Assembly (NCBI RefSeq): GCF_019925205.1
Contig: NC_083562.1
Coordinates: forward strand, 26,908,001-26,972,000
DNA: 64,000 nt
Reading direction: 5' to 3'
From: Metopolophium dirhodum
Taxonomy: Eukaryota > Arthropoda > Insecta > Hemiptera > Aphididae
A program made the translations under genes and the position numbers. Of this stretch, positions 40,301-48,125 are shown one piece after another (position 1 is the stretch's first letter; every line of letters starts with the position of its first letter). Under the pieces are notes generated by a model. It was not told where the DNA came from and did not search any database. It saw only the letters and a program-made list of their open reading frames with translations.

Positions 40301-43300
40301 CCGAAAGTGGTGAAGCTCAACGACGACATCGACAAAGTGGATGACACGTTCGAAAGCCTTTTCAAAGAGGCCACCAGACCGTCCAAATAGCGCCGGCCAG
40401 TCGTTTCTAATATGCGATCGTCTTTCACAACACCAGTCTGCCCCCTCCCCCCCTAATATATTATTATAATGTCTATAAATTTTTTTTTTTTTCGTGATAT
40501 ATTTTGCATTTCGTTTTTATTCTTATTCTATATGTTATATATATATATTATACGATAATTATTATTTTATACAGCATGATGCGTGCACTGTAGGTGTATA
40601 ATATTATGTTTGCGCATTTTTTTCTAGTCACAACAATAATACTATGTCATTACGTTATATGTATTTAATATTCTAAACTATGTTTCCTAATCGCGTATAT
40701 CGTTTAACATGTATTTCTTTAATATATTATATACTTACATATATATATATATACATATTACACACATTACATCACTGCATTTTTGAGGATATCCGAGGAG
40801 CGAGTGGATAACATTAAATCGAAGAGTGTCTATTCATCTGTAACAATTCTTCGTGTCTCTATGTGCGCACTGCGTTGAACACCAATAAGTACGTTCTTGT
40901 GGTCGTGTCGTTTTGCGTGTGTGTTTTTCAAACAAAAAAGTATTCGCATGAAACCATAACAATATACAATATAGTATCCGAAGTTTTCTACTTTACGGGA
41001 CACCTTTTTAGGTCTTTTTTTGTGGGGGGGGGGGGGCAGTGATGCCCGCGTTGCCACTCGCTGCGCTGCGCTCGGTAAAAAAAATCGAAATTATCTCTCG
41101 ACTTGCTGTGCATCACCACCTCAAGTTGGACACGGGGTAACCGCCGCGGTATATCCGCACTCTTATAATTTTCCCTACTGTTTATATATTAACTTTGAAG
41201 TGTCGTATAACTTTGAAACTATGCCCGAACGCCAAATTCTGACTTCACCATCGTTTCCAGTGTACTTAACTAGGTAAATCAGTTTCAAAAAGAAAAATTG
41301 CAAAAAAAAAAGGTGTCCCGTAAAGTAGAAATATACCCAGGGCATTATATAGTGATTGCTCTTGTGTGCTATAAATAATAATAATATTATATTATGCTCT
41401 CGTAAAAGTCGTGTGATCATAATTATTTACAATCATAACATTATCCCATACTATGTGTGTGTTGTTGAATCCGCTCGCTCGATTGTCCCCTAGTGTGTAT
41501 ATTATGGCCGATTGCAGCAGAATGACGACTGCAGCTTTTCACCATCACAAATATTGCCGCATGTTTTCTCCTTGTTTTTATAATATTTTTTTTATTAAAA
41601 CGATATTGAAGCATTTCGCTATACTAATAATAATATTTTTAATTCACCCTATAATATGGTCTGACCGAACGTTTGATGATTTTTTTTTTTTTTATTGTGT
41701 TATTTTTATAAATTTGAATTATATTTTAGATATATAATAAATATATTAATATGTACACGTGTATACGTGTGCACAATTTTCAGCATTGTACAATATTGTT
41801 TAGCATTTGTGTGCGATGTTAAATTGTACTCAATTGCTTTTTACAACTTTTTGTTTACTTTTGTTTTAGAAGTTACCGAGTCGAATTCGACGAGCGTGTC
41901 CAGCAAAACCGGAACTGGATCGTATGTAAAAACTGAAGGTAGGATAACAATCAATTTAATTGTTTTATTGAACTTAAGTATTTAAAATCCTTTTGATTTT
42001 TAGTGCATACTAGGACAACAACTTCTAGTAACCGTCTGACTAAAGGTAAATGGTGGTTTTCGTTTTTATTGATTTATACGTTTTGCATCGAAACATGTAA
42101 ATACTAATTGAAAATTACTATGTTTACAGCAAATAGCGTTAGTTCTTCACCGTTTGCCAAGTTCCAGCAACTCGAACGCCAGAACTCGGCTCCAAAGTAA
42201 GTAATTTAAATTATATCGCAGTTAAATATTAAGATTAATTTGTATAAAAAACTCTTCGAAACCCACCTATCGGATTATTATTATTATTTCAAATACTAAC
42301 ATTAAACTAAACGTAACTTGATTTATTGAATTATATACATAGAAAGACTGATATAAATATTGATATACTTTCCAGCTTCATAATAATAATATTACATGTT
42401 CTTGATTACTTTATTTAACTCTAATTTGGTTCTGGTTGTTGGATAAAAATTTTAATTTCATGTGGGAAATTGGTATACTTAATCTTAAAATCAACGTCTT
42501 ATAATATTATTTTTAAAAATAAAAATAAAGTTATAAAATTATTACTATGATTTATGAATAAATGCTAATTAAAAGTCATACTTAAACGATGTTGTGCAAT
42601 ATTTTAGTATTCAATAATTGGTTGTACCTATTGGTCCACATTCCATATAATTTTACGTAAGTTTCATGTTTAATAATTGTACGTCGTATTCATTTTTGTT
42701 ATATTACGGGAAACAATACATAGGTGGGCAATAATTTTTTCCACAAATTATAAGTTCAAAAAATAAAAGCGGTCACTTTAAAATATATTTTGTTATGGTT
42801 GATGGTAGTCATAAAAATAATATCGTGTAACCTTTCGACTGTTTCATATACCTAGTAGGTAGGTACCTCTATCAATATCAAAATCATAATGCAGGCTAGG
42901 CTATAATATTACTTATAGGTATGCCTGGCTAATTTTTTTTTTTATACAATACTATATAAACTTTTCTATGTTGACTTCGGCATGTCATGCTTGAATGAAT
43001 TTTCTACAATAACATATAATAATATAATGGTAACGTATTCGGGGCGTTTTGCTTATAGCTCACAAACGCGTCCTTGCTATAAATTCACCGACCCCGCCTT
43101 GGCGCGGAGCGCTTCGTCAATCAAAGATCGCCTACTCAACTGGGTTAAAGCTCAGACGAAGGAATATAAGGTATACATTTTTGTTGTTTTCGTTTAATCA
43201 GTTTAGGCCGCGCGTGCCTAATATCGTAATAATATTATGTACTACCGTGTATAATACACATATTATATAATATTATCATGTAGTATACAACGTATGACGT

Positions 43301-44762
43301 CACGACGGTGTATATTTGTATATTGTTAATTATGTACTTGCGCAGTATGCACTGTTATAATATGTGAATAATAATATATTATAATAGGTATCTAAGACAT
43401 AACGGAAAATAATAAACAGCGCAGTATTAGTGATAATTATTATAGTAGTATACCTTTTACAATACAGTATTAATAATATTTTAATAAGCCTAACAATATA
43501 GTGACAATACGCGTCAACGCATAATAATGGCTTTATTATCAATTAATATTGGATAAATTACAAATTTTAGGTATACATTTTTATTGTTTTTAACGGTGCA
43601 TGTACAAATTAATCGGTTTTTTTCATTTTATTAATTTAATCGTTTACCTTTTTGTTTGTTTTGCCTATATATTTTATTAACCACGCTGTTGGGACCTCAT
43701 ACGACTTAACAAAATACGCAGTGCCTACCTATATATTATAACCATAATAATTTTATTTAAGCTTTACAATTGATATAGGTATTTTGTACGATTAAGTTCG
43801 CGTTTTCCAACCAATATTCTGATTAGACGCGTTGTGTTTAACGTGATTGTGTACTAATATATTTTTCTGTGTTGCATGTTTTCCACGACGTTTAGAACCT
43901 CCAAGTAACAAATTTCTCGACGTGTTGGAGTGATGGTCTTGCGTTCTGCGCCCTCATCCACCATTTTTACCCGGAAGCATTCGACTACGATAAACTAACA
44001 CCCGAAAAGCGAAGAGAAAACTTCGAAATTGCATTCAAAGTAGCCGAGTGAGTAGCATTATTTTTGTACAACTTTAACAACTTTAACAACGTATTAATGT
44101 TATTATATTATACCTACCGACATTTGCACGGTAGGTATAAAATACGTGTTTTTCTGTAACGTATACCTATTTTTACTTTTACAATTATCGGTACATTTTA
44201 TTTTCCGTCAACGTTAATGGCGAAGATAAAAGATCCCAAAAATTTCGATTTGCCCTATAGATATATTATATTATTATATAATGCCTACATTATATAATTT
44301 CTATTGGCCACCTGGAATGATAAAGTTTCATTATTATATAGTTCACTACGACCGATAAGTTTTGAGTAACATAAGACGTGGAATACAAATATTTAATCAT
44401 GTAAGCGGTCTATAGACAACATGTAGGTATGTAGTGTATACCCATCAGACGCCTCTGATAGGTACCCATATGGGTCATACACTATATACGTCCTACATTA
44501 TACCGTACATAATATTATCATGTCACCTGGTCGCTTACTCTTCATTACACAATATGCTTCCTTATCCATTTACTGGACGGTATTATAACTTAGACTTTGT
44601 TTGCTCCTCAGGGACGAAGCAGGTATCGCACCGCTTCTGGACGTCGAAGACATGGTCGTCATGCGGAAACCCGACTGGAAGTGCGTGTTCACGTATGTGC
44701 AGACGTTCTACCGGCGGTTCCACAACGACCCACGATCCGTCAAACCTTCGTACTTCGAATGA
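7265..44762 (+). CDS. Smtn: Smoothelin-like actin-cytoskeleton protein (19 coding exons)
   Basis: Joined coding exons: 7265-7327, 7394-11998, 13310-13429, 13508-14003, 28600-28764, 28883-29215, 29929-30114, 30181-30285, 30963-31376, 32998-33192, 33383-33555, 36793-36870, 36944-37019, 41870-41938, 42004-42045, 42130-42196, 43059-43170, 43896-44047, 44612-44762. All borders are GT/AG and the phases chain without a break: 7602 nt, 2533 residues. Smoothelin-type charged helical repeats lie near residues 14-50, 1547-1585 and 2298-2336. A CH domain lies near 2415-2525 (WSDGLAFCALIHHFYPEAFD and DVEDMVVMRKPDWKCVFTYV). The middle is low-complexity S/T/K. Smoothelins bind actin filaments in contractile cells; this role is taken from the family. 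The protein is far longer than vertebrate smoothelin. The start ATG has A at -3 and G at +4. Exon use in vivo is unproven. Confidence 0.85.
7394..11998 (+). CDS. Smtn: Smoothelin-like: giant disordered exon (1535 codons)
   Basis: One uninterrupted 4605-nt phase 0-0 exon. It opens with the second half of smoothelin repeat 1 and ends with the first half of repeat 2 (EIFDLHILETM). Between them the protein is rich in S, T, K, N, E and D, with many SP and RSxSP sites, an acidic serine run (SSSSEEDDEDRED) near 10350-10390, and a block around 10490-10730 that looks folded or conserved (RYADVVSEPEDANDYSLHSN, ADRVSKFLNNVNKQ). Three KDR-type motifs ending in F-E occur at 10961-10984, 11060-11083 and 11273-11296. 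A 17-residue tandem repeat starts at 11537. Codons are A/T-rich, unlike the GC-rich exon at 38127. Reading past the donor gives only 20 further residues, so the splice is preferred. Confidence 0.85.
11537..11755 (+). repeat. In-frame 51-bp tandem repeat (17-residue unit, four copies)
   Basis: Copies at 11537-11587, 11588-11638, 11639-11689 and 11690-11740, then a partial copy (SPERS). The unit reads SPDRQITETPKRNSTAK. Copies 2 and 3 are almost identical at DNA level; copy 1 has K for Q and copy 4 has T for P. Low divergence suggests recent expansion, probably length-polymorphic. Each unit adds one SP site. Confidence 0.9.
11999..13309 (+). other. Smoothelin-like intron 2
   Basis: AT-rich intron of 1311 bp with donor GTAAATA and acceptor TTTGTTTAG. 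The words CTAGCTGATCCCGCG near 12650 resemble ends of dispersed insect repeats, but the match is from memory and too short to call. No gene inside. Confidence 0.6.
13310..13429 (+). CDS. Smtn: Smoothelin-like: exon with second half of repeat 2
   Basis: Forty codons, phase 0-0, between acceptor TTTGTTTAG and donor GTAATT. It reads LEKAVGYDRRRRIRAQIR and on, matching the basic half of the smoothelin repeat (compare LESCPDYDQRKKIRARLR at 36944). The intron splits this repeat at the same place as repeats 1 and 3. Confidence 0.85.
13508..14003 (+). CDS. Smtn: Smoothelin-like: SPxK-repeat exon
   Basis: 496-nt exon after a 78-bp intron, starting in phase 0 and ending in phase 1 (donor GTAAAT). It encodes a disordered region with repeated RSPSPKK, RSNSPQK and RSPSPQK blocks, many alternating with (V/I)EKV. 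These look like proline-directed phosphorylation sites; that function is inferred. It ends in a threonine-rich stretch (STSTTVTKTTK). Confidence 0.85.
14004..18479 (+). other. Left part of the 14.6-kb smoothelin-like intron 4
   Basis: AT-rich intron DNA. Two small open frames (16146-16430, 16446-16637) resemble nothing I know. A 15-bp perfect hairpin is at 15297-15336. From about 17100 GC and CpG rise toward the island at 18.5 kb. Near 18130-18180 a poly-C run next to a word whose reverse complement is CAGTGGCGGATTT resembles the end of a DNA transposon, but the other end was not found. Confidence 0.5.
15297..15336. repeat. Perfect 15-bp hairpin
   Basis: CATTGATTATAAATA (15297-15311), a 10-nt loop, then the exact reverse complement (15322-15336). 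It shares the core CATTGATTATA and the loop length with the hairpin at 2941-2976. Confidence 0.7.
18480..19640 (+). promoter_or_regulatory. CpG-rich island; candidate internal promoter of the smoothelin-like gene
   Basis: In an AT-rich intron this block is clearly GC- and CpG-rich (GTCGCCGCCGTCGCGTCCG near 18869, for example) with (GAC)n and (TAAT)n microsatellites at its left edge. A strong donor, GGATTAG followed by GTACGTAC, sits at 19122/19123 and could end a non-coding first exon feeding exon 28600. I see no ATG between about 18970 and 19122, so any protein would start downstream. It could instead serve an unrelated non-coding RNA. Inference only. Confidence 0.4.
19702..19757. repeat. 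Two-copy 35-bp direct repeat
   Basis: AATAGGTATGGAAAGATTGT occurs at 19702 and again at 19737, embedded in similar flanks. Confidence 0.8.
23978..24451. mobile_element. Non-autonomous hAT-like element
   Basis: The octamer AGTTATTA flanks the block on both sides (23970-23977 and 24452-24459), as expected of the 8-bp target duplication of hAT transposons. The ends are imperfect inverted repeats sharing GGATTTT after a G/T-rich start (AGTGTTGGGATTTT against AGGCTTAGGATTTT). The interior is AT-rich with repeated GCATTTT words and no open frame. It sits in a smoothelin-like intron. Confidence 0.6.
28600..28764 (+). CDS. Smtn: Smoothelin-like: PLFGLRAL exon 1
   Basis: 165-nt exon, phase 1-1, acceptor GTTTTGCAG, donor GTGAGT. 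It encodes the motif GRPLFGLRAL at 28701-28730 preceded by a YGVGPTDDN stretch. The next exon carries two more copies of the motif. Base composition is more GC-rich than the giant exon. Confidence 0.85.
28883..29215 (+). CDS. Smtn: Smoothelin-like: PLFGLRAL exon 2
   Basis: 333-nt exon, phase 1-1, acceptor TTCTTCTCCAG, donor GTAAGT. It contains KSFGLRAL (28954-28977) and GKPLFGLKAL (29080-29109), then an acidic/proline segment IYDDMPEPPVSPQLKDLVL. The two motif copies are about 40 residues apart, so the region is a short linear-motif array. Confidence 0.85.
29252..29403. repeat. Short foldback element in intron 6
   Basis: GGCGCAACTAGGG near 29251 pairs with CCCTTAGTTGTGCC near 29390. G-rich and C-rich runs (GGGGGG, CCCCCCCCC) lie inside. 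About 150 bp, no open frame; likely a decayed MITE lying just after the donor of exon 28883-29215. Confidence 0.5.
29792..29843. repeat. Perfect 16-bp hairpin
   Basis: ATAATTAATATGTATC (29792-29807) and its exact reverse complement (29828-29843) are separated by 20 nt, about 85 bp before the next exon. Confidence 0.7.
29929..30114 (+). CDS. Smtn: Smoothelin-like: exon 7
   Basis: 186 nt, phase 1-1, acceptor TTTATTTTAG, donor GTATTT. Encodes a charged segment with KFRDSFILDTKDEGLYSTF and EITSLRSIIKKSEDD. The pattern looks like short amphipathic stretches; no named domain. Confidence 0.8.
30181..30285 (+). CDS. Smtn: Smoothelin-like: exon 8
   Basis: 105 nt, phase 1-1, after a 66-bp intron; acceptor AATGTTTTAG, donor GTTAGT. 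Encodes SVMRSDGSGNVSVTQDFLK at its end. Skipping it would keep the frame. Confidence 0.8.
30963..31376 (+). CDS. Smtn: Smoothelin-like: exon 9
   Basis: 414 nt, phase 1-1, acceptor GATTTGTTATAG, donor GTAATT. Encodes TTVTTAIGKDTGPQITEITE and, at the end, RGDSIKALQHKFQQATG, a helix-forming segment that looks conserved against its low-complexity surroundings. The rest is S/R/K-rich. Confidence 0.8.
31460..31610. mobile_element. Mini pogo/Tc1-like element (151 bp)
   Basis: TA dinucleotides flank imperfect inverted ends: left CAGTCGAACTTGGTTAACTT, right (reverse complement) CAGTTGGACATGGTTAACTC. The TA duplication and CAGT start fit the pogo/Tc1-mariner group. No open frame; non-autonomous. It lies 84 bp after the donor of exon 30963-31376. 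Confidence 0.65.
31745..32188. mobile_element. TTAA-flanked foldback MITE, copy 1
   Basis: TTAA at 31745-31748 and 32185-32188 bounds a 444-bp block whose arms (about 170 bp each) are inverted copies. Left arm words such as TTAAAAATTAGAGTGAAT (about 31842) recur reversed near 32080. TTAA targets are typical of piggyBac-related elements. A diverged relative is at 49076-49501. It sits in a smoothelin-like intron. Confidence 0.75.
32998..33192 (+). CDS. Smtn: Smoothelin-like: exon 10
   Basis: 195 nt, phase 1-1, acceptor TATATTTCAG, donor GTAAAC. S/T/K-rich, ending in a likely helix VTGVQDVLTRMRNADL. It is the last of six consecutive phase 1-1 exons. Confidence 0.8.
33383..33555 (+). CDS. Smtn: Smoothelin-like: exon 11
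   Basis: 173 nt, enters in phase 1 and leaves in phase 0 (donor GTACAA). Encodes DTNEDIEARALLNKFLGASV then ILHGME, a compact hydrophobic-charged helix pattern that reads as conserved, followed by a low-complexity tail ending VEKQRAQ. Confidence 0.8.
33556..35459 (+). other. Smoothelin-like intron 11, left part
   Basis: AT-rich intron with no recognisable gene. A (TA)n tract lies near 35158-35172. The small minus-strand open frames (33829-34023, 34068-34253) are not protein-like. Confidence 0.5.
35460..36068 (+). promoter_or_regulatory. GC-rich island and candidate alternative first exon
   Basis: A block from about 35460 to 35935 is GC/CpG-rich against AT-rich intron. It ends in a TCAGTTT initiator-like site at 35881. 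About 190 nt further, CGTACAA is followed by a consensus GTGAGT donor at 36069. No ATG occurs between, so this could be a non-coding first exon splicing to 36793. The first in-frame ATG would then be in exon 36944-37019 (ATCATGG, A at -3 and G at +4), giving a short CH-containing isoform. Vertebrate smoothelin also has long and short forms. Start site and use are inferred. Confidence 0.45.
36793..36870 (+). CDS. Smtn: Smoothelin-like: exon with first half of repeat 3
   Basis: 26 codons, phase 0-0, after a T-rich tract and TAG acceptor; donor GTTAGT. Reads NEQELDNIWDEKQLQIL, the acidic first half of the smoothelin repeat. The second half is in the next exon after a 73-bp intron. Confidence 0.85.
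36944..37019 (+). CDS. Smtn: Smoothelin-like: exon with second half of repeat 3
   Basis: 76 nt, phase 0 to 1, donor GTAACA. Reads LESCPDYDQRKKIRARLRQI then MAEQK. This is the clearest smoothelin repeat of the gene. The internal Met has a strong start context and could start a short isoform. Confidence 0.85.
37020..38126 (+). other. Intron before the composite exon
   Basis: AT-rich, 1107 bp, ending ATGTAATTTCAG. No other content recognised. Confidence 0.6.
38127..40390 (+). CDS. Smtn: Smoothelin-like: optional GC-rich composite/terminal exon
   Basis: Acceptor ATGTAATTTCAG ends at 38126 and phase fits exon 36944-37019. A perfect internal donor (AACG then GTGAGT) at 38189/38190 would give a 63-nt phase 1-1 exon joining 41870 in frame. 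Without that splice the frame stays open for 2264 nt to TAG at 40388-40390, adding 754 codons less the stop and removing the CH domain (about 3090 residues in all). The open part is GC-rich, with an acidic run (DDDDDDEEG), polyQ, and many S/P/R residues and SP sites. A possibly conserved segment reads FERRV near 39290 and WHDICKCPSDDSINYY near 39370. Length of the open frame argues that it is coding. No known domain. Isoform use must come from RNA. Confidence 0.7.
39524..39592 (+). repeat. Polyglutamine CAG/CAA tract
   Basis: Sixteen glutamine codons (mixed CAG and CAA, 39524-39571), then Leu-Lys, then five more glutamines. Mixed codons reduce slippage. It lies in the composite exon and is likely length-variable. 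Confidence 0.9.
40391..40984 (+). other. Likely 3' UTR of the read-through isoform
   Basis: Follows the TAG at 40388-40390. AT-rich with (TA)n tracts near 40530-40550 and 40740-40755. I see no canonical AATAAA in this stretch; AATATA/TATATA variants are plentiful. If the exon splices at 38189, this DNA is intron instead. Confidence 0.4.
40985..41331. mobile_element. MITE with 25-bp perfect terminal inverted repeats (347 bp)
   Basis: The 25 bases at 40985-41009 (core CTTTACGGGACACC) are exactly repeated in inverse at 41307-41331. The interior has a poly-G run near 41024-41036 and is more GC-rich than the flanks, without a real open frame. No target duplication is obvious. Perfect ends suggest fairly recent insertion, into the intron or 3' region after the composite exon. 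Confidence 0.75.
41332..41869 (+). other. Intron preceding exon 41870
   Basis: AT-rich; the open frame at 41453-41737 is not protein-like. Acceptor TTTTGTTTTAG. Confidence 0.5.
41870..42196 (+). CDS. Smtn: Smoothelin-like: three small linker exons before the CH domain
   Basis: Exons 41870-41938 (69 nt, phase 1-1), 42004-42045 (42 nt, phase 1-1) and 42130-42196 (67 nt, phase 1 to 2). They encode a Ser/Thr-rich linker (SNSTSVSSKTGTGSYVKTE, HTRTTTSSNRLTK, SSSPFAKFQQLERQNSAPK). The first two could be skipped without a frameshift. Ending the third exon at 42200 instead would create an immediate TAA, so 42196 is chosen. Confidence 0.75.
42197..43058 (+). other. Intron before the CH exons
   Basis: 862 bp, AT-rich, donor GTAAGT, acceptor TTTTGCTTATAG. 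Nothing else recognised. Confidence 0.6.
43059..44762 (+). CDS. Smtn: Smoothelin-like: three exons encoding the CH domain and C terminus
   Basis: Exons 43059-43170, 43896-44047 and 44612-44762. The CH domain starts at SIKDRLLNWVKAQTKEY, continues NLQVTNFSTCWSDGLAFCAL and IHHFYPEAFDYDKLTPEKRR, and ends PLLDVEDMVVMRKPDWKCVF with TYVQTFYRRF. This is the type-3 single CH domain of smoothelins, which in the family associates with actin or its regulators. The stretch FTDPALARSAS just before the domain also looks conserved. TGA stop at 44760-44762. Very strong homology; the exon borders fit in phase. Confidence 0.92.
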
Positions 44763-45156
44763 TGACAACGCGTCCTGTTTAATCATGCAGCTACGTTTTT
44801 GAATGCAGTTCGCTAAAAATTATTACTATTTTATTGTTTTTACTTGAATTTTGTTAAAAAAAAAAAAAATCATAAATCGTCTCGTACCCCTTTATACTTG
44901 GTTAATTCGTCCACTCGATTGACCAACAAGTGTAGGAACGATTCGTACCTATATAATATTTATATGTGTTACATGTTACATTTTTATTTTATTTTTTTTG
45001 CTGTACATTATTGTATACCTACCAATCAAAAAGTGGGTTTGATATCCGGCTCTACCTACATATTTTAACTATTTGGTAGATTACTAACTACTTAGTAATT
45101 TAGTATATGTATTGTTTTTTTACTCATACCCTCCCCACTAATTTTACAATAATAAA
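44763..45156 (+). other. Smoothelin-like 3' UTR
   Basis: AT-rich stretch after the TGA. The first canonical AATAAA is at 45151-45156, about 390 nt downstream. Small open frames in it are not conserved-looking. Confidence 0.5.
45151..45156 (+). terminator. Candidate polyadenylation signal of the smoothelin-like gene
   Basis: AATAAA, the first after the stop codon. The cleavage site is not visible. Confidence 0.45.
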
Positions 45157-47687
45157 TTACTCCTGCTAGTAATATTTCCACGATTGCTCCGGTTAAACGC
45201 TAAAAATGATGAATGAGGCCTGTAGGTGATATTTTACTTTATCATAGTTTAAATAATTAAGTTATTACTATAATAGACAATAATATATAATATATTTATA
45301 TGTAGTGTATACTCGAGCGTCGTTACAACAATAATATAATCTAATATTATTATTTTTAAATTTTAATATCGTCCCTCTCCCTATCATACTTTATGCGAAC
45401 CACAAGGCGACTTGGTCAAGGTCTTAAAAAACTAAATCAGTTGATTAATTAGGTAATATACCTAAACATATTATTTTCACTCAACAATGCCGTAAGCAAA
45501 ATATGATAATAATATTTAGTATTGTCTTAGTTAAAATGGCCATCGTGTACCTACATATTTGTATACATATAATGATATACCTATATGAAATAAATATTAT
45601 TATATATCATTTATATATTATATTAAGTGAATCGATTAACAAGACTAATCTCGATGATAATATTATATACGCAGAACAACACATATTATTATACTACCTA
45701 ATTTCCTATATTAAACATTTTTAACTATATCTTATTATTATATTTTATTTTTTGTATATACAATAATAAACGTATGCATATTTTATGTATTATTTTCAAA
45801 AGAGTTATATAATTATTAATCTAATATTATAATATATAAAATATAATAATATTACCTATTTAACAATTTTACGTTTACCTTTAAGTAAATATTTTTTTTT
45901 TCTTTATACTTTCTATATTTTATGATATTGTGCATCGTGTATGTATGATATAGATACATAAAAACTACATGATGCGGTATAACTGTATAAGGTATATAAT
46001 ATGATGCCTAATTATATTTAATACACAACTATATTATTATTATTATTTTTTTTTTTTGCTACCTATACTCATGGTTGAAATAATGGTAAATAATAAATAT
46101 GGTTGTATATTTCAACCATGCCTATAATACAATATTTTTCTATAAAAAAGTATTATTACCTATAGGTACTATTAAGTCCATTATATTTATTATTTTTCAC
46201 AAAAATATGATTATCAATAAAATTTATATTGCTTTCATTGAAACAATATTGGCAAGATAATCATAATTTAATATTCTTTATCCATTGGTGGTTTAGGTAT
46301 TTCTAAGAATATTTTATTGTGTAATTGTTGTTTCTTGATAGTTGCTCATATTTTAAAATAACTCCTCATTAATAGCTAGCACAACTCTTTATTTATTGTT
46401 TTGTTATTGAATTATTTCAATGTCAGTTGAAAAATATTTGAATGAAACATGAAAACATGTGTTTAACTATAAATCCCCACACGTGTTATAGTATTTGTAA
46501 AATTGTTAACAATGGTAGGTATTAGGTAAATAGTAACAAAAGAGGTATACCCATGTACCTATGTACTTAATATCTATTATATAGAATACAATTTAAAAAA
46601 ATTACTTTACTTGTATTCTTTGTGAGTAAAAATTACATTTCTATAATAGTATTTTAAAAGTATTTTTAATAAGTTATGAGATTACTGGTGTTAATATCTC
46701 AATACTTTTTTTAAAGTATTTTTTAGAAGACTGAATTCTTTAATAGCCTATTAAAAATCATACTTTTTGAAAGTTCACAGGTTTATAATAATTTCTGTCA
46801 TGCCATCAATTTGTATTCACCCTTTTTATAAAATTGTCTCTCTGATAAAACACACAATATTGTTAGTAAATAAACATGTACTTTATTAATACAACTACTA
46901 TGTATATAAAATATAAATATATAATTGAGTTATCACTTATTTCATATTTGTAATATTGCATTTTAAAATAATTTCAGTACCTATACGGCCACATGATAAT
47001 CACCACGAAATTTAAAAGTATTGTACTTTGCATAACATTAATAAATTTAAATACAATTTGTCATTTATTACAAAAACTTTTAAAGAAACTAACATCCATA
47101 TTATTATGTCACTGATTATAGATAGGAGACAAAGTTTAATATAATACCAAATATATTATATTATATATGCATAATATATTAATATGACTAATGAATTTAG
47201 GATTAGGATTTATAATTTATATACAATAAAAAATGCGAAAAAATATATGACACTTTAGTACAACTATAAAATAGTGTTTTTCAATTGGTCTTAAAAACTA
47301 TATCAAACAATTCTTCGACATAATGTCTTTTTGCACTGATAGTTAGTATTTTTGCCTTTAGGCATTTTGAGTGACAAAATACAAAATAAATTTGAATCAC
47401 AAACAACACTTGATGCACTTACAATACGTGACAACGACTAGGTGTCAAAACATTCACTAATTTTACTGTAAGTAGCTAAGTTGTAGAATAATATTAAATA
47501 TTAAACTTTATCTACTGTTGCAGTATTTGAAAATTAATATGAGATATTAATTTAATTACTATTCTTATTCCCTAACCAGTAAACTAAATACTTGGGTATT
47601 TGTTGAATGAATAATATTCTATTTTCTTCTCTCTCTAACGACTTCTGCTAAAATATACCATTAACATAAGTTTTTACGGTTTTTTTA
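45157..47687. other. Intergenic region between convergent genes
   Basis: AT-rich with many ATAATATTA microsatellite-like stretches, and a perfect 13-bp hairpin at 46070-46120. No gene recognised. Confidence 0.6.
46070..46120. repeat. Perfect 13-bp hairpin
   Basis: CATGGTTGAAATA (46070-46082) and its reverse complement (46108-46120) with a 25-nt loop. Confidence 0.7.
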
Positions 47688-47890
47688 TACTACATCCCAC
47701 AGAGAAGCAACTCGTTTCGGGATGTAACTGATGGTATTGAACGTCCTTGGCACTATTATCCTCAATCAAACATAGTTTTTAGTTAAAGTTCTATACAACG
47801 CTGCCGTCCAAAATGTTTGAGTGAGGGAAATAGCACCCCAGGTCATTCAACACCATCAGTTACGAGTTTCTTCTCTCATGGGACAGAGTA
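47688..47890. mobile_element. Foldback MITE with TA-flanked ends (203 bp)
   Basis: Arms of about 85-95 bp are inverted copies. The words AACTCG, TAACTGATGGT and TCAAACAT occur in the left arm and, reversed, in the right. The left arm carries a 10-nt insertion (TTTCGGGATG) relative to the right. The ends read TAC...GTA, fitting a TA duplication. It lies in the expected 3' flank of TTC30, downstream of the candidate polyA signal. Confidence 0.7.
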
Positions 47891-47926
47891 CAGTTGAAAT
47901 ATTATGCACTATGCAGTAATATGTAT

Positions 47927-47932
47927 TTTATT
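47927..47932 (-). terminator. Candidate polyadenylation signal of TTC30
   Basis: AATAAA on the minus strand, about 195 nt after the TTC30 stop codon and just before the foldback element. Not proven. Confidence 0.4.
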
Positions 47933-48125
47933 CAAAATATGCAAAGTAAAATAATTACCATTTGCTTCAATGTGAAACGATTTATAGACATTATAAACAA
48001 AGGCAGTGATTAGAAGTTACATAATAAAACACGATGATGCATTAAATCCTAACCCTAATAATGATTGTGTAAATGATTTTGTACCTATAGATCTCAAATA
48101 TACCATACTATTATGCAGTAACATC

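Noticed and set aside
41020..41277. 85-residue frame
   Set aside because: Entirely inside the MITE at 40985-41331.
44434..44802. 122-residue frame across the last CH exon
   Set aside because: Wrong frame; the phase set by the upstream CH exons gives the conserved CH sequence instead.
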